Counted from the stretch's first letter, positions 8,311-17,284 are shown. The stretch: 64,000 nucleotides of DNA from Rhizobium etli 8C-3 (GCF_001908375.1 NZ_CP017244.1:434001-498000), one strand, 5' to 3'. Notes: a model not told the origin generated them from the letters alone. Translations and numbers: made by a program.

Positions 8311-8760
8311 TCAGATCTGCTTGCCGAGTTTGGCGTCCACAGACTGCGAATTGGATCCACGAACCGCGAAGAACAGGAAAATGGCAGTCCAGAGGATCGA
8401 TTTTTCCGCCCCACCGAAGCCTTCACCTCGCACGACGCCATGGAAATACACAGTAACCAGAAGCACGATCATTGCAGCGAAAGCGGCTGGCCGCGTGAAG
8501 AGCCCGACTGCGATCAAAATGCCGCCGAAGAATTCGGTTGCCGCAAGCAATGGCGACCAGAACAAACCGGGATAGAAGCCGAGACCTTCCACCATGCCGA
8601 CAGCTCCGAACGGATTGAGGATCTTGCCGTAGCCGTGGGTCACCAGCAGTCCGCCGGCGATGACACGCAGAGCCGTTTCAGCGATGGTGTTAAACGGCAT
8701 GTAAATTCTCTGAAGTGCCGGCACCATCGGGCGGGGTCGGCTGTCGGCAAAATCTGTCAT
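8311..8760 (-). CDS. DoxX-family membrane protein
   Basis: A 149-residue inner-membrane protein with four predicted helices and the DoxX features A-L-R-V-I-A-G-G-L-L-V-T-H-G-Y-G-K in helix 1 and F-F-G-G-I-L-I-A-V-G-L-F-T-R-P-A-A in the middle. The DoxX family is widespread and linked to redox or thiosulfate functions in some cases; a specific role cannot be given. I chose ATG 8760, which has AAAGGTGA just upstream, over an in-frame start 33 bases earlier. It is convergent with the aldolase operon and appears monocistronic. Confidence 0.85.
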   Translation of the reverse strand: MTDFADSRPRPMVPALQRIYMPFNTIAETALRVIAGGLLVTHGYGKILNPFGAVGMVEGLGFYPGLFWSPLLAATEFFGGILIAVGLFTRPAAFAAMIVLLVTVYFHGVVRGEGFGGAEKSILWTAIFLFFAVRGSNSQSVDAKLGKQI

Positions 8761-9002
8761 AGGGTCACCTTTCCGTTCATTGCGATGCAACACATCTGCC
8801 GTGAAACCGGGCCAATAGCCAAGTCCGACGAGGTTGAAATATGACCAATCAAGTTAACAATGACGTGATTTTGACGTCACCATAACGAGCGGGGGTGCGA
8901 AGCGGGCTGGCGCTGCATAAAGGTCCGGAAACAAAGACCGCGCCACTCCTGACGGTGGCGCGGTTTTTGCATCCTCTTACGAGAGCTTCCTGGAGGCCGC
9001 TC

Positions 9003-9392
9003 TTATATTTCGGGGCATCCACGCGCAAATACCATCCGTGCCGGACCATGGCGCCTAAAGCCTTGGACCACGACGCTGCGTGGTGAGACACGAACGATAC
9101 GCGCCCGACGAAGACCTGCGTCGCGCGCACTGTCGAGCGCATCGTCCGGGTCGCATGCCCGGCGGGTCGGCCTATAGCGGCGATCGAAATACCGGTCCCG
9201 ATGGCGGTCGCGGTCGTAGATCCCAACCCCGCCTGGACCTAATTGCAGTTCCAGTTCCTGCGCGACGGCAAAGGAGTGGCTGATCGCAATGCAACCGAGT
9301 GCGGCAATACCGATCAAAGCCGACTTGAGAATATAGCATAAAATGCCTCTCTTCAGTTCTTCAACATGCAAATCCGGTGAGAAACAGACCAA
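9003..9392 (-). CDS. Small exported protein of unknown function
   Basis: The frame carries a clear secretion signal (L-K-S-A-L-I-G-I-A-A-L-G-C-I-A-I-S-H-S-F-A, cleavage near A-V-A-Q) followed by about 90 residues rich in Arg/Asp (Y-D-R-D-R-H-R-D-R-Y-F-D-R-R-Y) and ending V-V-V-Q-G-F-R-R-H-G-P-A-R-M-V-F. This pattern matches small periplasmic proteins that are common but uncharacterised in rhizobia. The start is uncertain: no ATG with a good ribosome site lies near the signal peptide, and the AGAGAGG just before it would suit a non-ATG start some 60 bases inside the frame given here. Confidence 0.6.
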   Translation of the reverse strand: MVCFSPDLHVEELKRGILCYILKSALIGIAALGCIAISHSFAVAQELELQLGPGGVGIYDRDRHRDRYFDRRYRPTRRACDPDDALDSARDAGLRRARIVRVSPRSVVVQGFRRHGPARMVFARGCPEI

Positions 9393-9679
9393 GGAAACTC
9401 TTGCTCCGCCGCGCGGACAAAGACCGGCCCCTCGTCAAGCCGGACCTCTCCCGGTCGGTCCTGCATCTCAGCGCGCGGTGCCGCCGTCTAGGCCCTCTCC
9501 ATGTCATCGTCACGGAAGGACCAAAAGCCTCGGAGACAGGTAGCAACGCTGCCGCACTCCAATGAATCCACAAAGCCTAGGAATTCGCCGCGAGCGGGTC
9601 GAGCGTCGAAGGTAAATCTGACCGCAGCCGTCGAACCGCGCAGCCCGTTACAGCGTTTCGAGGAAAAGTCGAACGCATC

Positions 9680-10549
9680 ATGTCGAACCGCCGACAACAT
9701 CAGACGCCCGAAGGCGCCTTCAAAGAGAAGATCGGGGAAACGACCTCGTTCCCCTACGACCGACTGACAGTCGAGCGTTTCCGTGCGGCTTTTCCCCGGG
9801 CGCGATGGAATGATGACCTCAAGGCATGGTTCGTTCCCGGCAAAACTGCCGCTCGCCGGATCGCCCGCTGGCGCGCGCGCGAGGCAACGCAGGTCGAAGC
9901 CTATGGGGACGAGAAGGGACGCGACGCCTTCCAGTTTGATCCGATCGAAAGTCCATATCTGGAGGTCGGGGAGGCGGGCTTGCGGGTCCGGACGCCCTAT
10001 TCACGGACTGTCGTCGATCAGCTACGCGAAATTCCCTGGGCCCATTGGGACAGCGATCTTAGGGTCTGGCATGTGCCCTTCCGGTCGTTCGACGCCCTCC
10101 GGCGGCGATGGGCGACGATCGAGGCGGCGGCCCGGCGAAACGAGCCCGAAGAAAGAAGGCGCCGGGCTGAAGAGCGAAAGGGCACCGAAGACGACAGACG
10201 CGCCCGACGTCGCTCGGCGGAGCGAAAGCGTCATCGTTATCTGCTGGCGTGCAACGACCTGCCGCCGTTGCAGCGGCCGGTGGCGACCGAACAGTACGGC
10301 GTCATCGTCTTCACGGAGATCACCGGCGAACTCGTCGAGCCAGATACCGTTGCGGATTTCTATCCCGGCGCGACGAAAGACCACGTCTGGGGACTATGGC
10401 GGACGCCGACGCTGGACGAACTGATCCACACATGGCCCGCGAAGCCGGTTTCAGAAAACCGGAGGCGAGAATGGTGGCTTCCGAGCATCGATGAGCTGAG
10501 GTCCGCCCGAAGGCTTGCGCGCTCCCGTGAACGGCGCAGACGAAAGTAG
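9680..10549 (+). CDS. Protein with two HARP-like repeats, function unknown
   Basis: A 289-residue soluble protein without a signal peptide. Two copies of a repeat are visible: residues 29-64 (V-E-R-F-R-A-A-F-P-R-A-R-W-N-D-D-L-K-A-W) and 104-144 (V-V-D-Q-L-R-E-I-P-W-A-H-W-D-S-D-L-R-V-W). Both follow the pattern F/L-x4-P-x-A-x-W-[ND]-x-D-L-[KR]-x-W-x-V-P, which resembles the HARP motif of SMARCAL1-type annealing helicases. A highly charged segment (about 150-185, Arg/Glu-rich) follows, then a C-terminal region with several Trp residues and a basic tail. No helicase motifs are present. The HARP relation is my own motif reading. The gene stands alone, with no close neighbour on its strand. Confidence 0.7.
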   Translation: MSNRRQHQTPEGAFKEKIGETTSFPYDRLTVERFRAAFPRARWNDDLKAWFVPGKTAARRIARWRAREATQVEAYGDEKGRDAFQFDPIESPYLEVGEAGLRVRTPYSRTVVDQLREIPWAHWDSDLRVWHVPFRSFDALRRRWATIEAAARRNEPEERRRRAEERKGTEDDRRARRRSAERKRHRYLLACNDLPPLQRPVATEQYGVIVFTEITGELVEPDTVADFYPGATKDHVWGLWRTPTLDELIHTWPAKPVSENRRREWWLPSIDELRSARRLARSRERRRRK

Positions 10550-11169
10550 TCGAGGGCGCGTTTGATGCGCGAGTGCGAAGGTCTGCCCGCGTGCACGGCG
10601 AGAGAACCAGGTACCTGCTCAAAGGCCTGTTCGAAATATCTTCCCGGACCACTGGGAATGGTTCGACGCATTGAGGCGCGATGACCAGCACGTCGGATGG
10701 GCGATTGGAGGCCTTTATTTACATGGTCGCGCCCAGGCGCATCGCGCCAGTTTCCGTTCGACACCGCTTCAGGTCTGCGACCCCGATTTCAATCGGCCCA
10801 TGCTTCATGGATGCAGGATCTTCATCGGCTGCCGACATTTAGGCCCTGCAGCATGCGGTACGCGCTGGGTTTCGGGTGCGAGAAAGTGCGGTTTGAATGC
10901 ACTGCAGCTTCGAGCGCCGCAAGTCGTCTCTTTGTGCAGCAATCAGTTCGCATTGACCGTGCGCGACGCTGATTGATCGCGACTTTTTTCGCAAGCGCTT
11001 CCCATCTCCGTTTGCTTAGCCAAGGGCGTCTTATTCATGGCCCCCGTTCACGTTCTGAGTTCGAGGGCGATCCAGTGTAGGAACGTCAGACATGGATAGT
11101 CATGCCTGAATAGTCATGCTATCGAAACGCGAGTGGGGAACGGATCGACAAGATCCAAAGGGCGGTGGA
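10550..11169. other. Intergenic region, no gene recognised
   Basis: 620 bases between the HARP-like protein gene and the histidine kinase gene. Short open frames exist on both strands but none has a ribosome site, coding-like composition or a familiar motif. I see no RNA gene or clear repeat here. Confidence 0.5.
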
Positions 11170-12903
11170 ATGAGACTGAAGCTCGTTGCAGTCGCGGTTG
11201 CGGCGCTAGCGCCAGTTGTCGCGATGCTCGTCTATAACGAATTGGAGACACGCCTTCAGCGCAACGAGGAAATCAGGGGCAACGCTGCGCAGGCCGCGCG
11301 GCTGGCGGCTTCCGAAGTCGAACGGATCATCGAAGGACTGCATGGTCTTCTCGTCGCCGTTGCCTCAATGCCCGCAATCCAGGACCTCGACGCGGCTGCT
11401 TGCGACCGGGCTCTTCGGTCGGTAGCCTCGAGCGTGTCCAATATTCGCACGATTTTTGTGACCGACTTGTCGGGGCATCCTGTCTGCGGCAGCGTCGAGC
11501 CGCCAAGTGGCGTCCGGTTCGCGGATCGGGACTACTTCAGGCAAGCTCTTGCCTCAGGCAGGTTTGTGGTCGGCACCTACACCGACAGCCGGATGTCGAA
11601 GGGTGCAGTCCTTCCGGTAGCGATGCCGCTGATGAAGGGGGGGATCGCCCAACGTGTGCTGGTGACGGGCCTGCGCTTGGAGTGGCTGCAGGACAGGATC
11701 GCAGAACGCGGCGTGGAGGGTGGCAACGCCATAACGATTGCCGACAGCAACGGGACGATATTGGCACACGTGCCAAATCCCGGCCGCTTTGTCGGCACCG
11801 CCATCCCTGCTGCCTTTCGACACCTGATCTATGCGGGTTTTCCAGGTATCATCGAGGTTAAAGGACAGGACGGAATCGTACGGATCCTGGGATATCGCCC
11901 GATCGAGCTTCCAAACAACCCGCTTTACATTGACGCAAGCATCTCGAAGGAGGAGGCATTCGCACCGATCAACCGAGCGACGGAAGTCAACGCGCTGTCC
12001 ATCATCGGCGGCGCACTGCTCGCCTTCCTGGCCGCCGTCCTCATAGGCAACCGGTTCATCGTGAGACCGATCCACCACATCGCTCGCGTGATGGGAGACT
12101 GGCGCGCCGGCAGGACCGACGTACGCACGCGGATGGATCCCGCCAAGGATGATCTTGGTGCCGTGGGAGCCACATTGGACAGTCTCCTTGACGAACTGGA
12201 CACCCGGCACCGGCAAGCTAAGGAGGCAGAGGACGAAAGAGACCTGCTGTCACGGGAGATGGCCCACAGAGTCAAGAACGGCTACGCTTTGGTGCAGGCG
12301 ATCGCCCGACAGAGTTTTGCGAAGAGCGATCCTTCCCGTTATGCCGTGTTCTCCGAAAGGCTGACGGCGCTGGCAGGTGCCTATGATCTTATTCTCACAA
12401 GAGAGGCCCATTCGGCGGATATGTCCGAGACGATCCGAAAGTCCCTGCGCCCCCACCACGAGGTCGTTGCCAGCCGAGTGGAGGTAACGGGTCCACAGGT
12501 TTCTCTACCGGCGGAACTCACGCTGGCCCTGTCGCTGGTTGTGCACGAGCTCGGCACGAACGCGATGAAATACGGCGCACTGAGTACGGACGAGGGCCGG
12601 ATTGCCGTAGACTGGACGCTCAAGGACCGGCGGGTTCAACTGACTTGGCAGGAAACAGGGGGGCCAAAGGTCACTCAGCCAATCGCTAGAGGATTCGGCT
12701 CGGTACTCATCGAAAAAGCCTTCCCGGCGAAATATCAGGCAAAAAGCCTTTCCACTTACGGGACCAGCGGCCTGATCTTTGAACTTGCATTTTCTCTGCC
12801 GGCAGAACCGGCGGATGATCTTCCGGTAACGACTTTCCAGGTTCCCCGCGCAGAAGGCAAGGATGGCGCATTCGAGAATCCGCGCCGAGCGGGCCACAAT
12901 TGA
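11170..12903 (+). CDS. Membrane-bound HWE-family sensor histidine kinase
   Basis: The 577-residue kinase has a first membrane helix at about residues 3-22, a periplasmic double-Cache-like sensor region (about 23-275, with F-A-D-R-D-Y-F-R-Q-A and G-T-Y-T-D-S-R), a second helix at about 276-296, a HAMP segment, and a cytoplasmic HWE core. The phospho-acceptor is His366 (E-M-A-H-R-V-K-N), the N box is H-E-L-G-T-N-A-M-K-Y-G (459-469) and the W-x-E of the family is W-Q-E near 493. Such kinases sense small molecules or stress and often feed the general stress response in alphaproteobacteria. No response regulator lies nearby, so it is an orphan. I chose ATG 11170, after AAAGGGCGGTGGA, because it begins directly before the membrane helix; an upstream in-frame ATG (11116) adds a polar leader. 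Confidence 0.88.
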   Translation: MRLKLVAVAVAALAPVVAMLVYNELETRLQRNEEIRGNAAQAARLAASEVERIIEGLHGLLVAVASMPAIQDLDAAACDRALRSVASSVSNIRTIFVTDLSGHPVCGSVEPPSGVRFADRDYFRQALASGRFVVGTYTDSRMSKGAVLPVAMPLMKGGIAQRVLVTGLRLEWLQDRIAERGVEGGNAITIADSNGTILAHVPNPGRFVGTAIPAAFRHLIYAGFPGIIEVKGQDGIVRILGYRPIELPNNPLYIDASISKEEAFAPINRATEVNALSIIGGALLAFLAAVLIGNRFIVRPIHHIARVMGDWRAGRTDVRTRMDPAKDDLGAVGATLDSLLDELDTRHRQAKEAEDERDLLSREMAHRVKNGYALVQAIARQSFAKSDPSRYAVFSERLTALAGAYDLILTREAHSADMSETIRKSLRPHHEVVASRVEVTGPQVSLPAELTLALSLVVHELGTNAMKYGALSTDEGRIAVDWTLKDRRVQLTWQETGGPKVTQPIARGFGSVLIEKAFPAKYQAKSLSTYGTSGLIFELAFSLPAEPADDLPVTTFQVPRAEGKDGAFENPRRAGHN

Positions 12904-13110
12904 AAAAAGCTACTGCTCAAACGAACCGCTGACGGCACGCAATCGCGTCCGTATGCAGGTTGTTTGCAGGCCCACCTGACGCAGATGTCGTGTCCTCTGA
13001 ACATCTACGCCGCATTTCCTTTGCGGCCCGATTGCGAGTCGGGTGTATTTTAGCATGTTCGGAAGATTTCATTTGCTTTGCTTCCAGTGGCAGCGCATGG
13101 TTCCGGCTTC

Positions 13111-13180
13111 CAGCAGTCATCATCACGGGCGCTGCTGTTTGAGGGCGCCATGCCCTTGCCCCGACCGAAAGGAGGACCTG
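13111..13180 (+). promoter_or_regulatory. Structured 5' leader, copy A of a three-copy family
   Basis: Two stems precede the ribosome site. Stem 1: CAGCAG (13111-13116) with CTGCTG (13132-13137), loop ending in ACGGGCG. Stem 2: AGGGC (13142-13146) with GCCCT (13152-13156). Then TGCCCCGACCG and AAAGGAGG (13168-13175). The loop CGGG can pair with CCCG downstream, a possible pseudoknot. The same layout recurs at 54411 and 55483 with compensating changes. GGAGG can also pair with CTTCC of the first codons, placing AUG in a loop. Confidence 0.65.
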
Positions 13181-13483
13181 ATGTCTTCCGAAATTTCTAC
13201 GAAATATCTGACGAGCCAAGACCTCGGTATGTTGCAGCAGGTGCTGAGTGATGCTGGCTATACAGACGACATTCTTCTCGAACCGCCTCGACCCTTCAAT
13301 ACAGCAGCCAGGCTGATGATCCGCCTCTTTCAGCAGGGAATGACGGATGCCACCGACCTCGCCAATGAACTTGATCGGCAATTCGGGAAGTCTCGGAAAA
13401 TGGGGACGGCTTTTGCAGGTTCACCGCTTCATCGTTTCGCGATCCAAGGTCTTCCGACGGAACTCCGTTCCATTGTTCATTAA
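13181..13483 (+). CDS. Small cytoplasmic protein of an unrecognised 100-aa family (copy 1)
   Basis: The 100-residue protein starts MSSEISTKYLTSQDL and contains L-L/Q-Q-V-L-S-D-A-G-Y-T-D-D, R-P-F-x-x-A-A-R-L-x-I-x-L-F-Q and a C-terminal H-R-F-A-I-Q-G-L-P. No signal peptide or membrane helix. A paralogue of identical length, about 53 percent identical without gaps, lies at 55555-59016 split by an IS66-family element. The ATG has a strong AAAGGAGG site and the structured leader described at 13111-13180. The helix-like pattern and conserved glycine/tyrosine suggest a small helical domain; I cannot name a function. Two further small genes follow on the same strand. Confidence 0.75.
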   Translation: MSSEISTKYLTSQDLGMLQQVLSDAGYTDDILLEPPRPFNTAARLMIRLFQQGMTDATDLANELDRQFGKSRKMGTAFAGSPLHRFAIQGLPTELRSIVH

Positions 13484-13555
13484 CGCCCTGCCCATGGGTG
13501 AGGATCGATCGTGCGGGTGGCAGATGGAGTGCTTCGATTGACGAGGAAGTGAACG

Positions 13556-13837
13556 ATGTTTGAAGGCTTCAGAAGGGAAGTGGACGATCGGCAAGCTGAA
13601 AAACTAGGCGCGCTTGCGCCAAAAACCGGGAAGTTGCTGGGTGACAATCCGTTTGTTCCCCAAGCGGATCCGGTTCGCTACGGGCTTTGGAGAGAGGCCT
13701 ACTTTAAGGCCCAGATTGAGATCGACGGCTTTAAGCACTACCCCCGCATCGCTCCGGAGCAGGCGCTCCTGAAATCAAAATCGGATGATGCCGGCTTTGA
13801 TCGCCGTTCGCTGATCACCGGTACAGGCAAGCTCTGA
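13556..13837 (+). CDS. Hypothetical protein, 93 aa
   Basis: The frame has a reasonable ribosome site (GAGGAAGTGAACG before ATG 13556) and coding-like composition. The product M-F-E-G-F-R-R-E-V-D-D-R-Q-A-E-K-L-G is soluble and charged, with Y-G-L-W-R-E-A-Y-F-K-A-Q in the middle; no family recognised. It is between two other small genes on the same strand (72 bases after the first, 51 before the next), which suggests a small operon of stress-type accessory genes, although no shared promoter motif was seen. Confidence 0.6.
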   Translation: MFEGFRREVDDRQAEKLGALAPKTGKLLGDNPFVPQADPVRYGLWREAYFKAQIEIDGFKHYPRIAPEQALLKSKSDDAGFDRRSLITGTGKL

Positions 13838-13888
13838 AGGACGGTCGAGCCGGTCCGGAGACAACCTTCCTTCGATTGAGGAGAGTAA

Positions 13889-14173
13889 ATGTCGCTAAAA
13901 ATGCGCCCGAACATGCCACCGTTCGTCACCAATGAGAACGGCCATATCCCGATGACCGACATTGCGTCGAACTGGCTGGTGATCGTAACGCGCGAGGCGA
14001 TGGAGCGAATAGCGTCGCCGCCCGACGCGTCGCTGGAGCGCCTGCTGGCTTATGCCGACACATTCGGCGAGGTCGCCACATATAAAATGGAGCATGGCCG
14101 CGCCGGCGAAGAGGAAACCATCTGGGTTCAAAGCGCCGATGTTGTCGAATGGCAAAGTTCACAATCCATGTAA
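13889..14173 (+). CDS. Hypothetical protein, 94 aa
   Basis: GAGGAGAG precedes ATG 13889. The protein is soluble; its central part (N-W-L-V-I-V-T-R-E-A-M-E-R-I-A, then L-L-A-Y-A-D-T-F-G-E-V-A) loosely resembles the DUF1488 pattern of short alphaproteobacterial proteins, but the match is weak. It ends before a strong inverted repeat at 14188-14224 that separates it from the convergent ribB. Confidence 0.62.
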   Translation: MSLKMRPNMPPFVTNENGHIPMTDIASNWLVIVTREAMERIASPPDASLERLLAYADTFGEVATYKMEHGRAGEEETIWVQSADVVEWQSSQSM

Positions 14174-14187
14174 GTTCCTTTGATTGT

Positions 14188-14224
14188 GCGCATCGAAGGA
14201 CGCTTCGCCCGTCCTTCGATGCGC
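14188..14224. terminator. Strong stem-loop between convergent genes
   Basis: A perfect 15-bp stem, 14188-14202 with 14210-14224 (arm GCGCATCGAAGGACG), closes a 7-base loop. It sits between a 94-aa gene (+) and ribB (-), as expected for a bidirectional terminator, but no U-rich tract follows on either strand. Confidence 0.55.
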
Positions 14225-14284
14225 CGATTCAAACTGCTTCGGGAGGAAGGCCGCCAACCCCTGGAAAAGGCGACCAACCGTATT

Positions 14285-14911
14285 TCAGGCCGCCTTAACG
14301 GGAACATTCGCTACCTTGTAGGCGATCAAGTCTTCGATGGTGATCAGATGGAGGCCATGCCGTTCAGAAAACCGTTTGAGTTCGGGAAGCCGTGCCATCG
14401 TGCCATCATCGTTGGCCACCTCGCAGATCACCCCGGATGGGGACAGACCGGCGAGCTTGGCAAGATCCACTGCTGCTTCGGTGTGGCCGGGGCGGGAAAG
14501 AACGCCATTCGGATGGGCCCGAAGCGGAAAGATATGACCTGGCCGGGCAAAATCCTCGGGACGAGAGCCTTTTCTGACAAGTGCTTGAACCGTGGCAGCC
14601 CTGTCGGCGGCCGATATGCCGGTCGTCGTTTCTGGAACGTAGTCCACGGAGACGGTGAAGGCGGTCTCGAGCGCCTCGGTGTTGCGTGGAACCATCAACG
14701 GAATATCGAGCTCGTCGAGCCTGTCGCCTTCCATCGCAACGCAGACAAGACCACGGGCGTGGTTCATCATGAACGCGATTGCTTGCGGAGTGACGGCCTC
14801 CGACGCGATCACGAGATCGCCTTCGTTTTCCCGGTCACGATCATCGACAACGACGACGATCTCGCCCCGCGCAATAGCGGCGATCGCATCGTCGATTCTG
14901 GAAATTGCCAT
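14285..14911 (-). CDS. ribB: 3,4-dihydroxy-2-butanone 4-phosphate synthase
   Basis: This enzyme turns ribulose 5-phosphate into the four-carbon precursor of riboflavin plus formate. The 208-residue protein is the stand-alone RibB form with no GTP cyclohydrolase II domain. Diagnostic segments are all present: V-V-D-D-R-D-R-E-N-E-G-D (acidic metal loop), M-N-H-A-R-G-L-V-C, T-V-S-V-D-Y, G-H-I-F-P-L-R-A and R-x-G-H-T-E-A-A-V-D-L. I chose ATG 14911 with GAAAGG upstream over a TTG 15 bases earlier. An FMN riboswitch lies about 120 bases upstream on the same strand, so expression should fall when FMN is abundant. Genomes like this usually carry another riboflavin cluster, so this may be an extra, flavin-controlled copy. 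Confidence 0.95.
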   Translation of the reverse strand: MAISRIDDAIAAIARGEIVVVVDDRDRENEGDLVIASEAVTPQAIAFMMNHARGLVCVAMEGDRLDELDIPLMVPRNTEALETAFTVSVDYVPETTTGISAADRAATVQALVRKGSRPEDFARPGHIFPLRAHPNGVLSRPGHTEAAVDLAKLAGLSPSGVICEVANDDGTMARLPELKRFSERHGLHLITIEDLIAYKVANVPVKAA

Positions 14912-15032
14912 TTTCTTGCCTTTCAAGGGTTAGCCGTTGTGAGCGGCGTGCATGGCCTGTCAAGCCACCATTTTCCCTTGGGCGAACAAGCATAGGAAAC
15001 ACCGCGCATGGGGCGGCGTCCGCTGCATTGAT

Positions 15033-15163
15033 CTCTTCCATCCGGACTGTAACCGTCGGCTCCGGCATCTCACCGGATCTGCTGACCCTCCGCATCCACG
15101 AAGGCGCTCGCGGGCTCCGAGTTGCCTCGATACCGCCGGTGGGGAATTGCACCCCGCCCTGAG
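15033..15163 (-). promoter_or_regulatory. FMN riboswitch (RFN element) upstream of ribB
   Basis: Read on the minus strand, the conserved RFN parts appear in order: AGGGCGGGGTGCAATTCCCC, ACCGGCGGTA, a variable P3/P4 region with GAGCCCGCGAGCG, GGTCAGCAGATCCGGTGAGA, and the 3' closing strand GTTACAGTCCGGATGGAAGA. Base-paired arms close it. It sits between the frameshifted SDR gene and ribB and should control ribB by FMN binding. Confidence 0.95.
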
Positions 15164-15277
15164 AACGCGTGTAACATAGAGGATCGGGGCCGGGTTCTGC
15201 AAGAGGCTGCCGTGCCGCTGGCCCATCGAGATCCTGTTTTTCGCGGTGAACGCACTGTTCCTTGTTGTCGAATAAAG

Positions 15278-16061
<784 letters not shown>

Positions 16062-16473
16062 TCTCTCTCTCTTCCTTCCCGTTGCCAGGTGATATCGGGC
16101 CCGTCGGCCGCAGAGCCGGCATCATGCTGCCTTCAAGCGCAGTCGCCCCTGGCTCTGGCATCAGTGCTGTGGAACGCGCGACGTCGCAAGGGCCGAGGAT
16201 TTTACCAAGCATGCGCCCCCATGGAACGAGCGTGTCGGCTCAGACGACATCGGTGCATTCGCCCGGCGTCGTTCGGTGCTGTGTCGGGCAGCGGCAGTCA
16301 CGATCCAATCCAATCCTCGAGCGTTTCGCGCGATTTTCGATCGGCGTGAAGGGCGAGCGGACGACGATGTCCACGCCGCCTCGCTCGTGAGCCCCTTCAG
16401 CGCCACGATCTCGGCCAGGGAGGAAGCGAGACCGTATATTTGAAGTTTGCCGGCAACCAGCTTTCGCATCGCA
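16062..16473. other. Region between two SDR genes, no gene recognised
   Basis: 412 bases on the coding side of the sugar operon. A minus-strand frame starting inside it (S-S-L-A-E-I-V-A-L-K-G-L) looks partly coding but is broken and unidentified; it may be a remnant of another enzyme of the locus. The ribosome site GAAGAGAGAGA for the frameshifted SDR gene lies at its left edge. Confidence 0.4.
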
Positions 16474-17262
16474 TCACCAGCAGCAGAAACCTCCGTCGAC
16501 AAGCAGATCGACGCCCGTCACGAAACTTGCAGCATTCGACAGCAGGAACACGGCCGGCCCGACCATCTCGTCGACCGTTGCCATGCGCTGCATCGGCGTC
16601 TGCTCTTCGAAAAGCTTGGTCTGATGCACCATCTCGGGACGCATGTTCATCGGCGTCGCCGTATATCCGGGCGAGATGGTGTTGACGCGGACGCCACGGT
16701 CGACCCATTCCATCGCCATGGACTTCGACATATGGATCACACCGGCCTTCGAGGCGTTATAGTGCGCTTGGCTCAGTCCCCGATTGACGATCACCCCGGA
16801 CATGGACGCGATATTGACGATGGACCCGCGTCGGTTCTTCAACATGGCGCGGGCTTCGGCCTGGCAAGAAAGGAAGACCCCTTTCAGGTTGACATCCATC
16901 AACGTCTGGTACTGATCCTCGTTCATCTCTTCGGCAGGGTTGGCGTTGGCGATACCGGCGGCGTTGACGGCAAGCGTCAGTGCGCCGAGCTCGGCCTCGG
17001 TGCGTGTGACCGCATCGCTGAGGGATGACTTGCTCGTGACGTCCGCTTCGATCTTGATGGAGCGGCGGCCGGCGACCTGAATTTCTCTAGCCGTATCGGC
17101 CAGTCCGTCGTCGGTTCGGCGGTCGAGCAGCGCAATGTCGGCGCCGCACTGTGCAAGACCAATGGCAATGCGCTGCCCAATTCCGCTGCCGGCTCCGGTC
17201 ACGATGGCAACCTGGCCGCTGAGATCAAAAAGCTTCGGGGCGTTCAGAGTGATGTCGGACAC
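16474..17262 (-). CDS. Short-chain dehydrogenase/reductase, probable polyol or sugar dehydrogenase
   Basis: The 262-residue SDR contains V-T-G-A-G-S-G-I-G (NAD(P) binding), N-A-A-G-I-A, a catalytic serine in I-A-S-M-S-G, and Y-N-A-S-K. It ends F-V-T-G-V-D-L-L-V-D-G-G-F-C-C-W, typical of sorbitol- or mannitol-type dehydrogenases that oxidise a polyol to a ketose. I chose GTG 17262, after AAAGGAAG, because upstream codons do not match the family. It lies downstream of the ribose-type ABC genes and only 22 bases after the ATPase gene, so it is in that operon. Likely role: first oxidation of the imported substrate, before the FGGY kinase and transketolase encoded divergently. Confidence 0.88.
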   Translation of the reverse strand: MSDITLNAPKLFDLSGQVAIVTGAGSGIGQRIAIGLAQCGADIALLDRRTDDGLADTAREIQVAGRRSIKIEADVTSKSSLSDAVTRTEAELGALTLAVNAAGIANANPAEEMNEDQYQTLMDVNLKGVFLSCQAEARAMLKNRRGSIVNIASMSGVIVNRGLSQAHYNASKAGVIHMSKSMAMEWVDRGVRVNTISPGYTATPMNMRPEMVHQTKLFEEQTPMQRMATVDEMVGPAVFLLSNAASFVTGVDLLVDGGFCCW

Positions 17263-17284
17263 CGCTCTTCCTTTCTCTGTCTGT

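Noticed and set aside
8236..8844. A 202-codon plus-strand frame over the DoxX gene
   Set aside because: DoxX on the minus strand has membrane helices, family motifs and a ribosome site; the plus frame has none.
13111..13180. ROSE-type RNA thermometer as an explanation for the leader
   Set aside because: The typical UUGCU anti-Shine-Dalgarno element facing the ribosome site is not present, and the downstream genes are not heat-shock genes; the option of a different thermometer remains open.
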